A DNA stretch of 64,000 nucleotides from an uncultured Olsenella sp. (GTDB lineage Bacteria > Actinomycetota > Coriobacteriia > Coriobacteriales > Atopobiaceae): NCBI GenBank assembly GCA_949291295.1, contig CASEVE010000001.1, forward strand, positions 60,331 to 124,330, read 5' to 3'. The notes beneath the pieces are model-generated. The model was not told the origin of the DNA, did no database searches, and was given only the letters and a program-made list of their open reading frames with translations. Position numbers and translations under genes: made by a program. Of the stretch, positions 34,637-42,293 are shown piece after piece (the stretch's first letter is position 1; each line of letters opens with the position of its first letter).

Positions 34637-35572
34637 CTAGTCGACCTTGCACAGAATGCCCTCGACCGTCCATCCGGACGCCTCGAGCGCCGAGGCCTCG
34701 TCCTCGAGGGCGAGCATGTGATCGCCGCTGCGAGGGTCGTAGAGGCGCATGAGGTCGCGCCTCGTGCCCGCGCGCCATGCCGCGCCCTCGTAGTCCCAGC
34801 GCGCGATGACGAGCGTGCCAACCTCCGTGGGGTCGCGCGACCAGACGTGGCCGCCATCTTCATATGGGTTGTAGAGGCGGTACACCTGCGAGCCTTTGCC
34901 CTGGCGGAACTTCACGCCCTCGTACCGCCAGCCAACGCCGACCAGCGACTCGGCCTCCTCGCGGCTGGTTGTGAAGTGATGGCGGTTGGCGTAGGGGTTG
35001 TAGAGGCGGTAGACGCCGTCCTTCACGGCCTCGATCGACACCCTCTCCTCCTCTTCCTCTCCGTCGAGGATCGCGTTGACCTGCCTGGCCAGCTCTCCCA
35101 TGCGGGCGTGCAGGTAGGGTCCCGGGCAGTTGGTGGCCGCGTACATCTGGTGCTCGGTGAGCGAGCCGCTGGAGTCGCCGGTGTACTCCAGGCGAAAGCC
35201 GTGACGGCGGCAGATGTCGGCGCAGAGCCTCACCAGGGAGTCCCATGACTTCTGGGAGATGGGCCACTCGCCGCCCGTGGACGAGTTGGCCACCTCGATG
35301 GTGATGGCCCTGTTGTCGTTCCAGGAGCTTGAGGAGCACCAGGAGCGGTCTCCCTCGTCGACGCAGCCCACGATCTCGCCCTCGTAGCCGATGCAGTAGT
35401 TGGAGCTCGCGTTGCGGCCGCGCACGTCGAAGCTCTCGGCGCATCGCTCCCCTGTCCACACGGCACACATGTGGTGCGGGGTGATCTTGCAGGCGCGGCA
35501 GCCGGATCGTCCGGAGCTGTGGTTGTAGCTCGGGTTCCTGTGGATGCTGTCGCACAGCGAGCTGTAGCCCAT
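34637..35572 (-). CDS. endolysin: N-acetylmuramoyl-L-alanine amidase with YRLYN repeats
   Basis: 311-aa lysis enzyme. The N-terminal domain (about 1-165) is an Amidase_2/PGRP fold, which cuts the stem peptide from muramic acid: HHMCAVWTG near residue 33 and AITIEVANSS are typical, and EHQMYAATNCPGPYL near residue 140 supplies a C-terminal zinc-site Cys. The C-terminal half has three DUF5648-like repeats (GVYRLYNPYANRHHFTT, QVYRLYNPYEDGGHVWS, DLMRLYDPRSGDHMLAL), the same family as the host's secreted proteins at 18623 and 20109. These presumably bind the host wall. No signal peptide, so export depends on the holin encoded upstream. Confidence 0.88.
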   Translation of the reverse strand: MGYSSLCDSIHRNPSYNHSSGRSGCRACKITPHHMCAVWTGERCAESFDVRGRNASSNYCIGYEGEIVGCVDEGDRSWCSSSSWNDNRAITIEVANSSTGGEWPISQKSWDSLVRLCADICRRHGFRLEYTGDSSGSLTEHQMYAATNCPGPYLHARMGELARQVNAILDGEEEEERVSIEAVKDGVYRLYNPYANRHHFTTSREEAESLVGVGWRYEGVKFRQGKGSQVYRLYNPYEDGGHVWSRDPTEVGTLVIARWDYEGAAWRAGTRRDLMRLYDPRSGDHMLALEDEASALEASGWTVEGILCKVD

Positions 35573-35574
35573 GC

Positions 35575-35655
35575 CTACGCCTCCTCCTCGTCCTCGCCGC
35601 GCCCATTGGTGAGCTCGGCCTCGGCCTCGGGTGTAGGGAACTCGTTCTCCTCCAT
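35575..35655 (-). CDS. small acidic phage protein
   Basis: 26 residues (MEENEFPTPEAEAELTNG...), very acidic, with GGAGAGG before the ATG. It fits between the holin and lysin genes with 2 bp to the lysin start. It may be a true small lysis-cassette protein or a translated leader. No family. Confidence 0.45.
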   Translation of the reverse strand: MEENEFPTPEAEAELTNGRGEDEEEA

Positions 35656-35717
35656 TGCCTCTCCTCTCAGACAGATGACGCCGCTCGTCAGCGGCGGCGT
35701 CGGGTACGGGAAGTGAC

Positions 35718-35993
35718 TCACTTCGCCAGGGAGCCCCTGGCGGCGCTCAGGCCGATGAGGGCGCCTCCGAAGAGCGCCAGGTAGCTGCACGTCTGCGTGA
35801 CCTCGGTGGCAAGCGGCCACCCCCACACGCCCGCGAGCCCCGAGTAGAATGCTCCCAGCGCGGGCAGTGCGATGAGCACCACCCACTTGAGCGCCGTGTA
35901 GACGGGGCCTGGCAGCCAGTAGGTGCGCGGCACGTCCTCGACGGGGACGTCCTCGGCCTCGATCGTCTCTTTCTCTTTCTCTTCCTCTTCCAT
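35718..35993 (-). CDS. phage holin, r1t/LL-H type
   Basis: 91 aa with an acidic N-terminal tail (MEEEEKEKETIEAEDV). Two membrane helices follow (ALKWVVLIALPALGAFYSGLAG and CSYLALFGGALIGLSAA) around a polar turn ATEVTQT. The helix order and YTALKWVVLIALPALGAFY signature match the r1t holin family, which opens the membrane so the lysin can reach the wall. It is encoded just before the lysin in the same transcript. Confidence 0.85.
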   Translation of the reverse strand: MEEEEKEKETIEAEDVPVEDVPRTYWLPGPVYTALKWVVLIALPALGAFYSGLAGVWGWPLATEVTQTCSYLALFGGALIGLSAARGSLAK

Positions 35994-36005
35994 GTTGTCC
36001 TCCTC

Positions 36006-36329
36006 CTATCCGAGACCCATCTGTGTCAGCACGGCGCCCACGATGGCGCCGAGCACGGCGGTGAGCACGTACCAGGTGACCTTGTCCCACTTGTCGGCCT
36101 TCTCCTTGGCGGGCGCGGACTGGACCTGGCTGATCTGCACGGAGAGCGAGTCCATCTTGCCGGACTGCTTGTCGAGCTTGCCCTCGATGCGCGTCATCTG
36201 GTCCGCCCTGAACCTGTCGGTGGTCTCGAGCTGCACGATCCTGTCTCTGCACTCGTCCAGCTCGCGGCCGTGGCTAGAGAGGCGCTCCTCGTGGCTCTTG
36301 AGCTTGCGCTCGATCTCGCCCATCTCCAT
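36006..36329 (-). CDS. XhlA-like coiled-coil membrane protein
   Basis: 107 aa. Residues 1-75 form a polar coiled coil (IERKLKSHEERLSSHGRELDE), followed by a C-terminal membrane segment VTWYVLTAVLGAIVGAVLTQ. The layout matches the haemolysin XhlA family encoded next to holins in phage lysis cassettes. GAAGGG lies upstream of the ATG at 36329. It is the first gene of the lysis cassette after the inserted recombinase region. Confidence 0.75.
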   Translation of the reverse strand: MEMGEIERKLKSHEERLSSHGRELDECRDRIVQLETTDRFRADQMTRIEGKLDKQSGKMDSLSVQISQVQSAPAKEKADKWDKVTWYVLTAVLGAIVGAVLTQMGLG

Positions 36330-36542
36330 CTGTGGCACCCTTCTGTCAACGGCTGGCTGGCGTCGTCCGCGGGCGCCAGAGCGTCCGCGCCGACCTCCAC
36401 GGTCTGGGACGCGCCGGCGGACATGGTCGTCGCGTCCACGCCCGCCGCCAAATCCCACTCGCGCGGCGAAGAATCCCGGGCTCCCGCGCCGGCGTCGGCC
36501 ACGCTTTTGTCCTGGGATTTCCGACGTGAGAAAGGAACCGAC

Positions 36543-37439
36543 ATGCTCGTCTCGATGGCCGCGCTCGCATATGTTTCTGCCAAGTCGATCCGCCTGAGGG
36601 GCAACACCCTGGAGGGCTATGAGAGCGCCCTGCGCGTCCACGTCCTGCCCCGGTGGGCGGCGACCGACATAGAGGAGATCGACCCGCGCGACATCCAGCG
36701 CTGGGTGGACGGGTTCGAGCGCCCGGGCGCGGCAGAGAAGGCCTACAAGACGCTCAGGCAGGTCATCCGATGGGCGATGCGCCACTATCGCCTGCGCCTG
36801 CGCATCTGGGACCCCACCAGCCACGGGGTGGAGCTGCCGCGCAAGGCGGCGTACCGCCCGCGCGTGCTCGACGCGCGCGAGCTCAAGTCGATGCTTCGCG
36901 GCCTGTGGGGACGGGTCCCGCCCGCCGTGGAGGCGGTGGCCATCATCGGCTCGTGTCTCGGGGCGCGGCGGGGCGAGGCGTGCGCCGTCGACCTCGCGCG
37001 ATCCGTGGACTGGCGCACCGGCGAGGTCGCGCTCGGCCCGTCGCTCCAGGTCGTGCGCGGAAGGCTCACCGTGCTTCCCGCAAAGACGCCCAAGAGCGAG
37101 CGCGTGGGGGTGCTGCCGTCCTTCGCGCTGCGCCGTCTGCGCCAGCTCTTCCCTCGCCACAGGAGACGCGGGCTCGTCTCGCAGGGCATGAGACCCGACG
37201 AGGTCGCGCGGCGCCTGCGCTCCTCCTGCCGCCGGCTGGGCCTCCCTCACGTGCCGCCCAAGCAGCTTCGACACACGTGGGCAACGCTCGCCGTCGAGGC
37301 GGGCGTCTCGATAGAGACCGTGGCGATGATGCTCGGCCACACCGACGTCGGCACTGCGTACGAGCACTACATCGTCAGCCGGAGGGGGATATGTCGCGAG
37401 GCCCAGCGGAAGGTCGAGTCCCTCATCATGTCGACGTAG
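36543..37439 (+). CDS. tyrosine recombinase of the tail-fibre inversion system
   Basis: 298-aa tyrosine recombinase, the only plus-strand gene in the phage. A SAM-like core-binding domain (about 10-80) is followed by the catalytic domain with Arg in GARRGE (142/143), Lys near 181, the box KQLRHTWAT (Arg243, His244; the usual first His is Lys240), LGHTDVGTA (His266) and the nucleophile Tyr in TAYEHYI (273 or 276). GAAAGGA lies upstream of the ATG. It ends 20 bp before the inverted repeat at 37460, inside the late tail/lysis region far from the integrase at 63 kb. I infer that it inverts the adjacent 419-bp segment; most known fibre invertases are serine recombinases, so this is a different solution. 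Confidence 0.88.
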   Translation: MLVSMAALAYVSAKSIRLRGNTLEGYESALRVHVLPRWAATDIEEIDPRDIQRWVDGFERPGAAEKAYKTLRQVIRWAMRHYRLRLRIWDPTSHGVELPRKAAYRPRVLDARELKSMLRGLWGRVPPAVEAVAIIGSCLGARRGEACAVDLARSVDWRTGEVALGPSLQVVRGRLTVLPAKTPKSERVGVLPSFALRRLRQLFPRHRRRGLVSQGMRPDEVARRLRSSCRRLGLPHVPPKQLRHTWATLAVEAGVSIETVAMMLGHTDVGTAYEHYIVSRRGICREAQRKVESLIMST

Positions 37440-37459
37440 GGCGACGCGGGGAGCCGAAT

Positions 37460-37479
37460 CTCCGAGATTCCCTATCCCG
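37460..37479 (+). repeat. left inverted repeat of the invertible segment
   Basis: CTCCGAGATTCCCTATCCCG, a perfect inverted copy of 37859-37878. It begins on an in-frame CTC codon (the L of NLRDSLSR) in both reading directions, so inversion keeps the frame. Confidence 0.95.
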
Positions 37480-37666
37480 CGCGGTCACGATCGGCTACGA
37501 CGCCCAGTCGGCGGTCGCTGAGCAGCAGGTGTCAAGCAACCAGGCGGTCAGGCTGCACGTGAGGGGCGACATGGGCAACTACATCCTCATCGCGAGCCTG
37601 ACCGGAATCTCCCTCTATGACTCCGATGCGGGCAGGTCGGTTTGGTTCATCGGGGCGAACTCCTAG
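37460..37666 (+). other. silent alternative tail-fibre C-terminal cassette
   Basis: A promoterless, start-less plus-strand coding stretch. It reads NLRDSLSR, then AVTIGYDAQSAVAEQQ, ending with SVWFIGANS and a TAG at 37664-37666. From NLRDSLSR it is 69 residues, exactly the length of the expressed fibre end, and alignable to it (NYILIASLTGISLYDSDAG against RYMLVAADSYLGLYNVTTS). It becomes the end of the fibre gene if the segment between the inverted repeats is flipped. Confidence 0.92.
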
Positions 37667-37671
37667 GCCTC

Positions 37672-38619
37672 CTAGCTCATGTTTTGCCGCCACACCCACG
37701 AGCTCGTCGTGACGTTGTAGAGGCCCAGATACGAGTCGGCGGCGACGAGCATATACCGGCCGTCGTCTGTCTCTACCGCCACGACGACGCGCTGGGCGGC
37801 CGCGTAGCTCGTCCCGATCTGCGCGGCCGTCGTGTCGAGCTCTCTGAGCGTGACGGTCCGGGATAGGGAATCTCGGAGGTTAGAGATGCCGAGGTATTCC
37901 TGCGCCTCCTCAAGGGTGCTACCACCGGTGCCGCCGTTTTCGATCTGTACGACGGGCTGCCATGACGGCAGGTTGCTTGCGCCGTCCATGTAGAGGAGGC
38001 CGCTCCCGGGCGGGACGTGCCCCATCATCAGCTTGTCGCTCGGGCCGTAGGACGCGTTGACGCAAGGGATGGAGCCGGCCTCCCATCCCGAGGAGTCGAC
38101 CCCGAGCCCCCCGTAGGCCTGGGGGAGGACGCCGGCTCGCGGCCCGCTCGCTCCGGCTCCGGTGTTGTCGAAGCCGTTCCACATGGCGCCCTGGCCCTCG
38201 ACGGCCACGACGTTGTGGGGGGAGACCCCCTGGTTCACGAAGAGGAAGCTCCCGTCGGTTTGGGTCAGGTCCGCGCCGGTTCCTCCGTGGGCGATCGGCA
38301 GCACGCCGGTCACGCCCGGTCGTGGGGACGCCTTGAAGACGCTCTCCGCGCTCGATGAGCCCAGGTTGACGAGCATGGACGGACCTCTCGTGAGGCCGCT
38401 CCCGCCCTTGTTGACGGGCACGACGGGCAGCTTGCTCACTGGGATCGAGGGCAGGCGGTCGGACGAGAGTGTGCCCGAGCTGACGTCGGATGCGTCGTGA
38501 ACGTGTCCTATGGGCGACTTCTTGTCCAACTCGCCGCGGATTGCGTCGGCGAGGTACTTGAGGCCCTTGAGGGTGAGCACCTTGGCCCCGGAGACGATCC
38601 TGTCGGTTAGCGCCGCCAT
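37672..38619 (-). CDS. phase-variable tail fibre protein
   Basis: 315 aa. The N-terminal part (KVLTLKGLKYLADAIRGELD) probably attaches to the baseplate. Several GGTG-type fibre repeats follow (VNKGGSGLT, IAHGGTGA, QAYGGLGVD, IENGGTGGST), then the variable C-terminal 69 residues starting at NLRDSLSR, the likely receptor tip. The last 207 bases (37672-37878) lie inside the invertible segment and can be replaced by the opposite-strand cassette at 37460-37666. It follows the tail-collar fibre gene by 1 bp. No reverse transcriptase is nearby, so this is not a diversity-generating retroelement. Confidence 0.9.
   Translation of the reverse strand: MAALTDRIVSGAKVLTLKGLKYLADAIRGELDKKSPIGHVHDASDVSSGTLSSDRLPSIPVSKLPVVPVNKGGSGLTRGPSMLVNLGSSSAESVFKASPRPGVTGVLPIAHGGTGADLTQTDGSFLFVNQGVSPHNVVAVEGQGAMWNGFDNTGAGASGPRAGVLPQAYGGLGVDSSGWEAGSIPCVNASYGPSDKLMMGHVPPGSGLLYMDGASNLPSWQPVVQIENGGTGGSTLEEAQEYLGISNLRDSLSRTVTLRELDTTAAQIGTSYAAAQRVVVAVETDDGRYMLVAADSYLGLYNVTTSSWVWRQNMS
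37859..37878 (-). repeat. right inverted repeat of the invertible segment
   Basis: Reverse complement of 37460-37479, inside the tail fibre gene. Similarity extends a few bases further with mismatches (GTCACG on the cassette side). Confidence 0.95.
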
Positions 38620-38620
38620 G

Positions 38621-39211
38621 TCAGACCTCCTGTCCCGCGGGCCTGCCGGAGAGGTCGGGGAAGACCTCGGAGGCGGTCTCCGCCCCGCATGCGATCGTTT
38701 CGTCGTAGACCTTGTGCTCGTGGGGGAAGACGGCGTCGATGTCGTCCTCGGTTATCTCGTAGATGCTGACGACGAAGTCGGGGTCGAATGTCGCGGTGAC
38801 CTCAGCGTCCTCGCCGACGTAGGTGACGACGTAGAGGAGCTTCTCAACGAGCGTCTCCCCGCCCTTCGGCATGAGCTCCGGCGCGTCGTCGTGCCCGTAC
38901 GCGTAGAGGACCTCGGTTCCGTCGGGGCCCTTCGCGTACAGGCCGAGCTCGGACCACTCGAAGTCGGCGTCCTGGTCCTCGTTGGAGTAGCGGACCCCGA
39001 TGACGGCCCGACCGTCCTCGGTCCTCGTCGCCATCGTGATGGACGCCTCGGCCCGCGGGCTCGAAACAGACGTCATGTCGGCCGGCGACGCGCCCTCCGG
39101 CATGTCGCCGTCGCCCAGCACCGCGCGCGTGAAGGTTATCGTCTGCCCCGCGAGCACCCCCGCGACGAGGGACTCGCCGGCGTCCGTCAGGTGGTTGTCA
39201 GCGAACCTCAT
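38621..39211 (-). CDS. phage tail-collar fibre protein
   Basis: 196 aa. The N-terminus (RFADNHLTDAGESLVAGVLAGQTITFTRAVLGDG) and following strands (FEWSELGLYAKGPDGTEVLYAYG) match the N-terminal domain shared by phage tail-collar fibres (DUF3751 type), which docks fibres on the baseplate. It is encoded between baseplate gpI and the variable fibre, as in P2-like phages. Confidence 0.82.
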   Translation of the reverse strand: MRFADNHLTDAGESLVAGVLAGQTITFTRAVLGDGDMPEGASPADMTSVSSPRAEASITMATRTEDGRAVIGVRYSNEDQDADFEWSELGLYAKGPDGTEVLYAYGHDDAPELMPKGGETLVEKLLYVVTYVGEDAEVTATFDPDFVVSIYEITEDDIDAVFPHEHKVYDETIACGAETASEVFPDLSGRPAGQEV

Positions 39212-39254
39212 GCATCCCCCTCACCTAGGTAGACCACCTCTCTCGACGTGGCCC

Positions 39255-39776
39255 TCAGGGCCACCCCCGCCCTTGGGGCGAAGTCGCGAAGAGGCCGATC
39301 ATCACTGAGTCGAGCTTGCTCGAGAGCCTCTTCACCTTGTGCAGCATGTCGAGGAACCGCTCGAGGTTCGACCCGACCGCGGTCGGGTCGGTCGTGTAGA
39401 CCTTGAAGTGGTGCGGCGCCCCGCTGTACCGGGGCCACTCGACCACGCGGCCCTCGCCGAAGTAGGCGCTGATCACGCTCTCGACCGCCCCGACGGTCCC
39501 CTGCGTCTGGTGGACGCGGTCGCTCTCGAGGATGAGCCTGCGCTTCGTCTCGAGCGGGGCCCCGGAGTCGTACCAGCGCACGTCGAGCGCCCAAGCCAGC
39601 TCGTCGAGGTACGCCTCGGGGAGCCATGCCACGGCGTCCCACACGCTGAGGGCGGCGAGGGACGGCGCGAGCGAGCGGAACACCTCGTCGACGCCCGACG
39701 CGAGAGCCGCGTCCGCGAGGTCGCCTCGCATCCACGTCGGCAGCAGCCTCACGAGCTCGAGGTCGGCGAGCCTCAA
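39255..39776 (-). CDS. baseplate protein gpI (P2-like)
   Basis: 173 aa, phage tail protein I family. RLADLELVRLLPTWMRGD at the N-terminus, then SVWDAVAWLPEAYLDELAWALDVRWYD and LETKRRLILESDRVHQTQGT are the family core. The TTG at 39776 gives a TTGA overlap with the gpJ stop; a GTG at 39785 is the alternative. It works with gpJ and gpW at the baseplate edge. Confidence 0.85.
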   Translation of the reverse strand: MRLADLELVRLLPTWMRGDLADAALASGVDEVFRSLAPSLAALSVWDAVAWLPEAYLDELAWALDVRWYDSGAPLETKRRLILESDRVHQTQGTVGAVESVISAYFGEGRVVEWPRYSGAPHHFKVYTTDPTAVGSNLERFLDMLHKVKRLSSKLDSVMIGLFATSPQGRGWP

Positions 39777-41137
39777 TCGGACCACCCCGCCCTCGACTCG
39801 ATCACGTGCGCGACCGCACGCTCCCCGCTGTGCCTCGCGACCTGGTCGCCGCGGACCGCGGCGTGCGAGGGGCTCGCGACGTCGCAGCGGATCGCCCCCG
39901 CCTCCATGACGTAGGCGATGAGGACGTCGGGGTTGACGTCGCGCCCCAGGGCGGAGTCCTGAGCCGCGACGTAGCGGTCTATGGCGCCGCCCTCCCCCTC
40001 GACCGCGGCGACGACGGCCGCCTCGTCGGTCGGGGAGCAGTAGTACGTGACGTCGATGTCGTAGGGGACCGTGATAGGAGCCTCGACGGTGACGACGTCG
40101 GTCATGGGGCGCACCGACGAGGAGCTGACCGCGGCGCTCACGGCCTCCAGGACGTCCTCCCCGGGCATCTCGCCCCCCTCCATGATCGGGATCACCCTGA
40201 CGCGGCCGTCCATGCGGCGCCTCACCGCGACCGTGACGCTCCCGGAGGACGACAGCCCGGGCCCGAGCGAGACGTCCAGCAGCGAGCGCTCGTAGGTCCA
40301 GGTGAAGCCGGTCGTCGCCCCGTTGACCGTCAGGAGCTCGCCGGGCTCGAGGAGGTCTCCTCCGACGAGGGCGTGCCCGTCGTAGACCGCGCACTCGACG
40401 GTGTCGTCGTAGTCCTCGGAAACGACGCCCACGTCGGCGATGCCCGGGTCCGCCGTCATCGCCCAGTAGCGGTAGGCGAGCTCCGGGCCGGCGGTCGAGA
40501 ACGCGTTCGGCGCGAGCCTGATGCGCTCTCGCAGGCGGTCGTCCCCGTCGGCCGTGTACGGCTCCCCGTCGTCCCCGCCGTGGGTCTCGTCGATGTTCGC
40601 GACCGACGAGACGTAGGGGATGAGGTCGACGAGCGAAGACACCTCGCCTGCCGGCACGCCGTTGCCGCCCTCGCCGGGGTCGGTGCAGCTCGCCGCGACG
40701 TCCGCGGTGAGGCCCCCGGGGGCTATGACGGCGTCCTCGTCGGTCGCGAAGTAGGTCTCGCCGTCGGCGGTCGCCCGCGTTCCGGACGGGATGGCGGTCG
40801 CCCGGTCGAGCGGCCCGGAGAGCGTGAAGCGCAGGGTGCACGTCGCCGGGGTGGGGTCGATCCTCTCGACCCCGACCCGCTCGCCCATGGCGTCGAGCAC
40901 CTGCCCGCGGGCGTATCGGAGCAGCGTCTGCCGCGACGCGTCGTTCGCCCTGCTCGCGTACGCAACGAGAACGGCGACGGTCGCCTCTGCGAAGATCCGC
41001 CTCTCGTCCCCCGGGTAGAGGGGCTCCCCGACCCCGGACTCGAGCGACGTCAGCACGCCCTCGTAGATGGACGCGCTGTCGACGTCGACGAGGTTCAGGG
41101 ACTCGTCGTAGGTGTCGGTCGATGTCGTCTCCGTCAT
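39773..41137 (-). CDS. baseplate protein gpJ (P2-like)
   Basis: 454 aa, Baseplate_J family. Typical segments: SLESGVGEPLYPGDERRIFAEA near the N-terminus, IPSGTRATADGETYFATDEDA, and DGDDRLRERIRLAPNAFSTAGPELAYRYWAM. The last forms the conserved Gly/Arg centre of the family. It is part of the baseplate ring that triggers sheath contraction. Confidence 0.92.
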   Translation of the reverse strand: MTETTSTDTYDESLNLVDVDSASIYEGVLTSLESGVGEPLYPGDERRIFAEATVAVLVAYASRANDASRQTLLRYARGQVLDAMGERVGVERIDPTPATCTLRFTLSGPLDRATAIPSGTRATADGETYFATDEDAVIAPGGLTADVAASCTDPGEGGNGVPAGEVSSLVDLIPYVSSVANIDETHGGDDGEPYTADGDDRLRERIRLAPNAFSTAGPELAYRYWAMTADPGIADVGVVSEDYDDTVECAVYDGHALVGGDLLEPGELLTVNGATTGFTWTYERSLLDVSLGPGLSSSGSVTVAVRRRMDGRVRVIPIMEGGEMPGEDVLEAVSAAVSSSSVRPMTDVVTVEAPITVPYDIDVTYYCSPTDEAAVVAAVEGEGGAIDRYVAAQDSALGRDVNPDVLIAYVMEAGAIRCDVASPSHAAVRGDQVARHSGERAVAHVIESRAGWSD

Positions 41138-41140
41138 CTC

Positions 41141-41416
41141 TCACTCCCTCGGTGATATGCGCGCCGCGACGGAGAGGTCTCCCAGGGCCGCGTCCCTCGC
41201 GTCGGCCCCCGTGAGGACCTCGTCGAGGCTCGCGCGGGGCTCGTACGTCCCGACCACCCACTCGGCGTCGACGTTCAGGCGCCACGACTCCGTGCCCGGG
41301 GCGTCCACCAGGGACCTGTCCACGCCCTTGGTCCTCGCGTACGGGACCTCCCCGCGAAAAGTCCTCAGGAGGTTCAGCACGCATGTCGGCGGGGCCGAGT
41401 TTCCGTGTGCGAGCAT
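41141..41416 (-). CDS. baseplate protein gpW/gp25-like
   Basis: 91 aa. NLLRTFRGEVPYARTKGVDRSL resembles the LxTxxGERP-type core of gp25/gpW baseplate proteins, and the position between gpV-like and gpJ genes is where P2 has gpW. Sequence support is modest, context strong. Confidence 0.65.
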   Translation of the reverse strand: MLAHGNSAPPTCVLNLLRTFRGEVPYARTKGVDRSLVDAPGTESWRLNVDAEWVVGTYEPRASLDEVLTGADARDAALGDLSVAARISPRE

Positions 41417-41434
41417 CAGGTCACATCCTCGTGT

Positions 41435-41962
41435 CTACGGCATCTTCAGCGCGCGCTGCGAGTCGGTCGGCCCCACGGAGACTGCGGAGGTCGCCCCGGG
41501 CGACGATATGCCCGGCGTGAGGCCCCCGACGGTGCGCCGCTCCAGCCTCAGCCCGCTCTCGTCCTCGGCGTACTCCTCGAAGCTGAGCGAGATGGTGGCG
41601 GACGCCCACGCGCCGTCGGGGCGCATGAGGACGTCGCTGTGTGACGCGCTCTTGAGCAGGAAGAGGTCTGCCGCGAAGGTCCTCCCGTTCAGGTAGAACG
41701 GCGCGTAGGTCCCGACGCGCCGGGACCAGTCGTCGAACTCGTCCCGGGGGTCTCGCCCCGTCGCGCTCGCCGCAGCCGTGTACGAGAGGTCTATCGTCGC
41801 GAGGTCCAGCGCGACCGTCTGGGTCGCCGGCTCCCCCTCCTTGTCCTGGTTGCGCTCGACCGATACCGACCTGCTCGAGGAGAGCTCAGATATGGGGCGG
41901 GCGCAGCCCGGGGAGACGCCCCACGAGAACCCGTCCCACTCTGCCTGGGTTGCCATCGTCAC
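41435..41962 (-). CDS. phage tail/baseplate protein, unassigned
   Basis: 175 aa, with no motif I can name. WDGFSWGVSP, FDDWSRRVGTYAPFYLNGRTF and ATISLSFEEYAE suggest a beta-rich structural protein, perhaps gpU-like (tail terminator or hub adaptor). It starts with a GTG overlapping the stop of the spike-like gene (GTGA), inside the baseplate module. Confidence 0.6.
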   Translation of the reverse strand: MTMATQAEWDGFSWGVSPGCARPISELSSSRSVSVERNQDKEGEPATQTVALDLATIDLSYTAAASATGRDPRDEFDDWSRRVGTYAPFYLNGRTFAADLFLLKSASHSDVLMRPDGAWASATISLSFEEYAEDESGLRLERRTVGGLTPGISSPGATSAVSVGPTDSQRALKMP

Positions 41963-42285
41963 GCCCCCCTACGGTCTCGGGGCGTCTCGAAGTCACCCGC
42001 GGTGACGGTCCCGGTCACCGCGAGGTCGCCGTCGAAGGTGACGCTCTCGCCGAGCCGGGCGTTCCACGCGCCGTCGGCGCGGCAGAGGACGATTCCGTCG
42101 CCGTCCTCGAATCGGGCGCAGACCACGAGGTCGCCCGGGGCCACGTCGCACATGCCGTTGAGCATCGTCCAGTGCATCGCGAGCGGCCGGGTCACGACGT
42201 CGCCGCCGACGGTCGGCACGACACGGGCCCTGGTGCCCTCGATGGAGCTGATGCGGGCCTTGAAGATTGGCCGGATGTCCGCCAT
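41959..42285 (-). CDS. baseplate spike protein (gpV-like)
   Basis: 108 aa. An OB-like N-terminus (ARISSIEGTRARVVPTVGGDV) with the GDLVVCARFEDGDGIVLCR core of small baseplate-V/DUF2577-type proteins, and a short C-terminal strand repeat (ESVTFDGDLAVTGTVTAGDF) suited to a trimeric spike. GGGGG precedes the ATG. It follows the gpD-like hub gene. Confidence 0.7.
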   Translation of the reverse strand: MADIRPIFKARISSIEGTRARVVPTVGGDVVTRPLAMHWTMLNGMCDVAPGDLVVCARFEDGDGIVLCRADGAWNARLGESVTFDGDLAVTGTVTAGDFETPRDRRGA

Positions 42286-42293
42286 GGCGCCCC

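Noticed and set aside
37440..37666. The plus-strand frame 36653-37666 as an independent gene
   Set aside because: Upstream of 37460 it only shadows the recombinase gene in another frame and has no ribosome site; only the part after the inverted repeat is coding, and only after inversion.
37672..38619. A diversity-generating retroelement acting on the fibre
   Set aside because: No reverse transcriptase, no template/variable repeat pair and no adenine-biased variation; the inverted repeats explain the variability.
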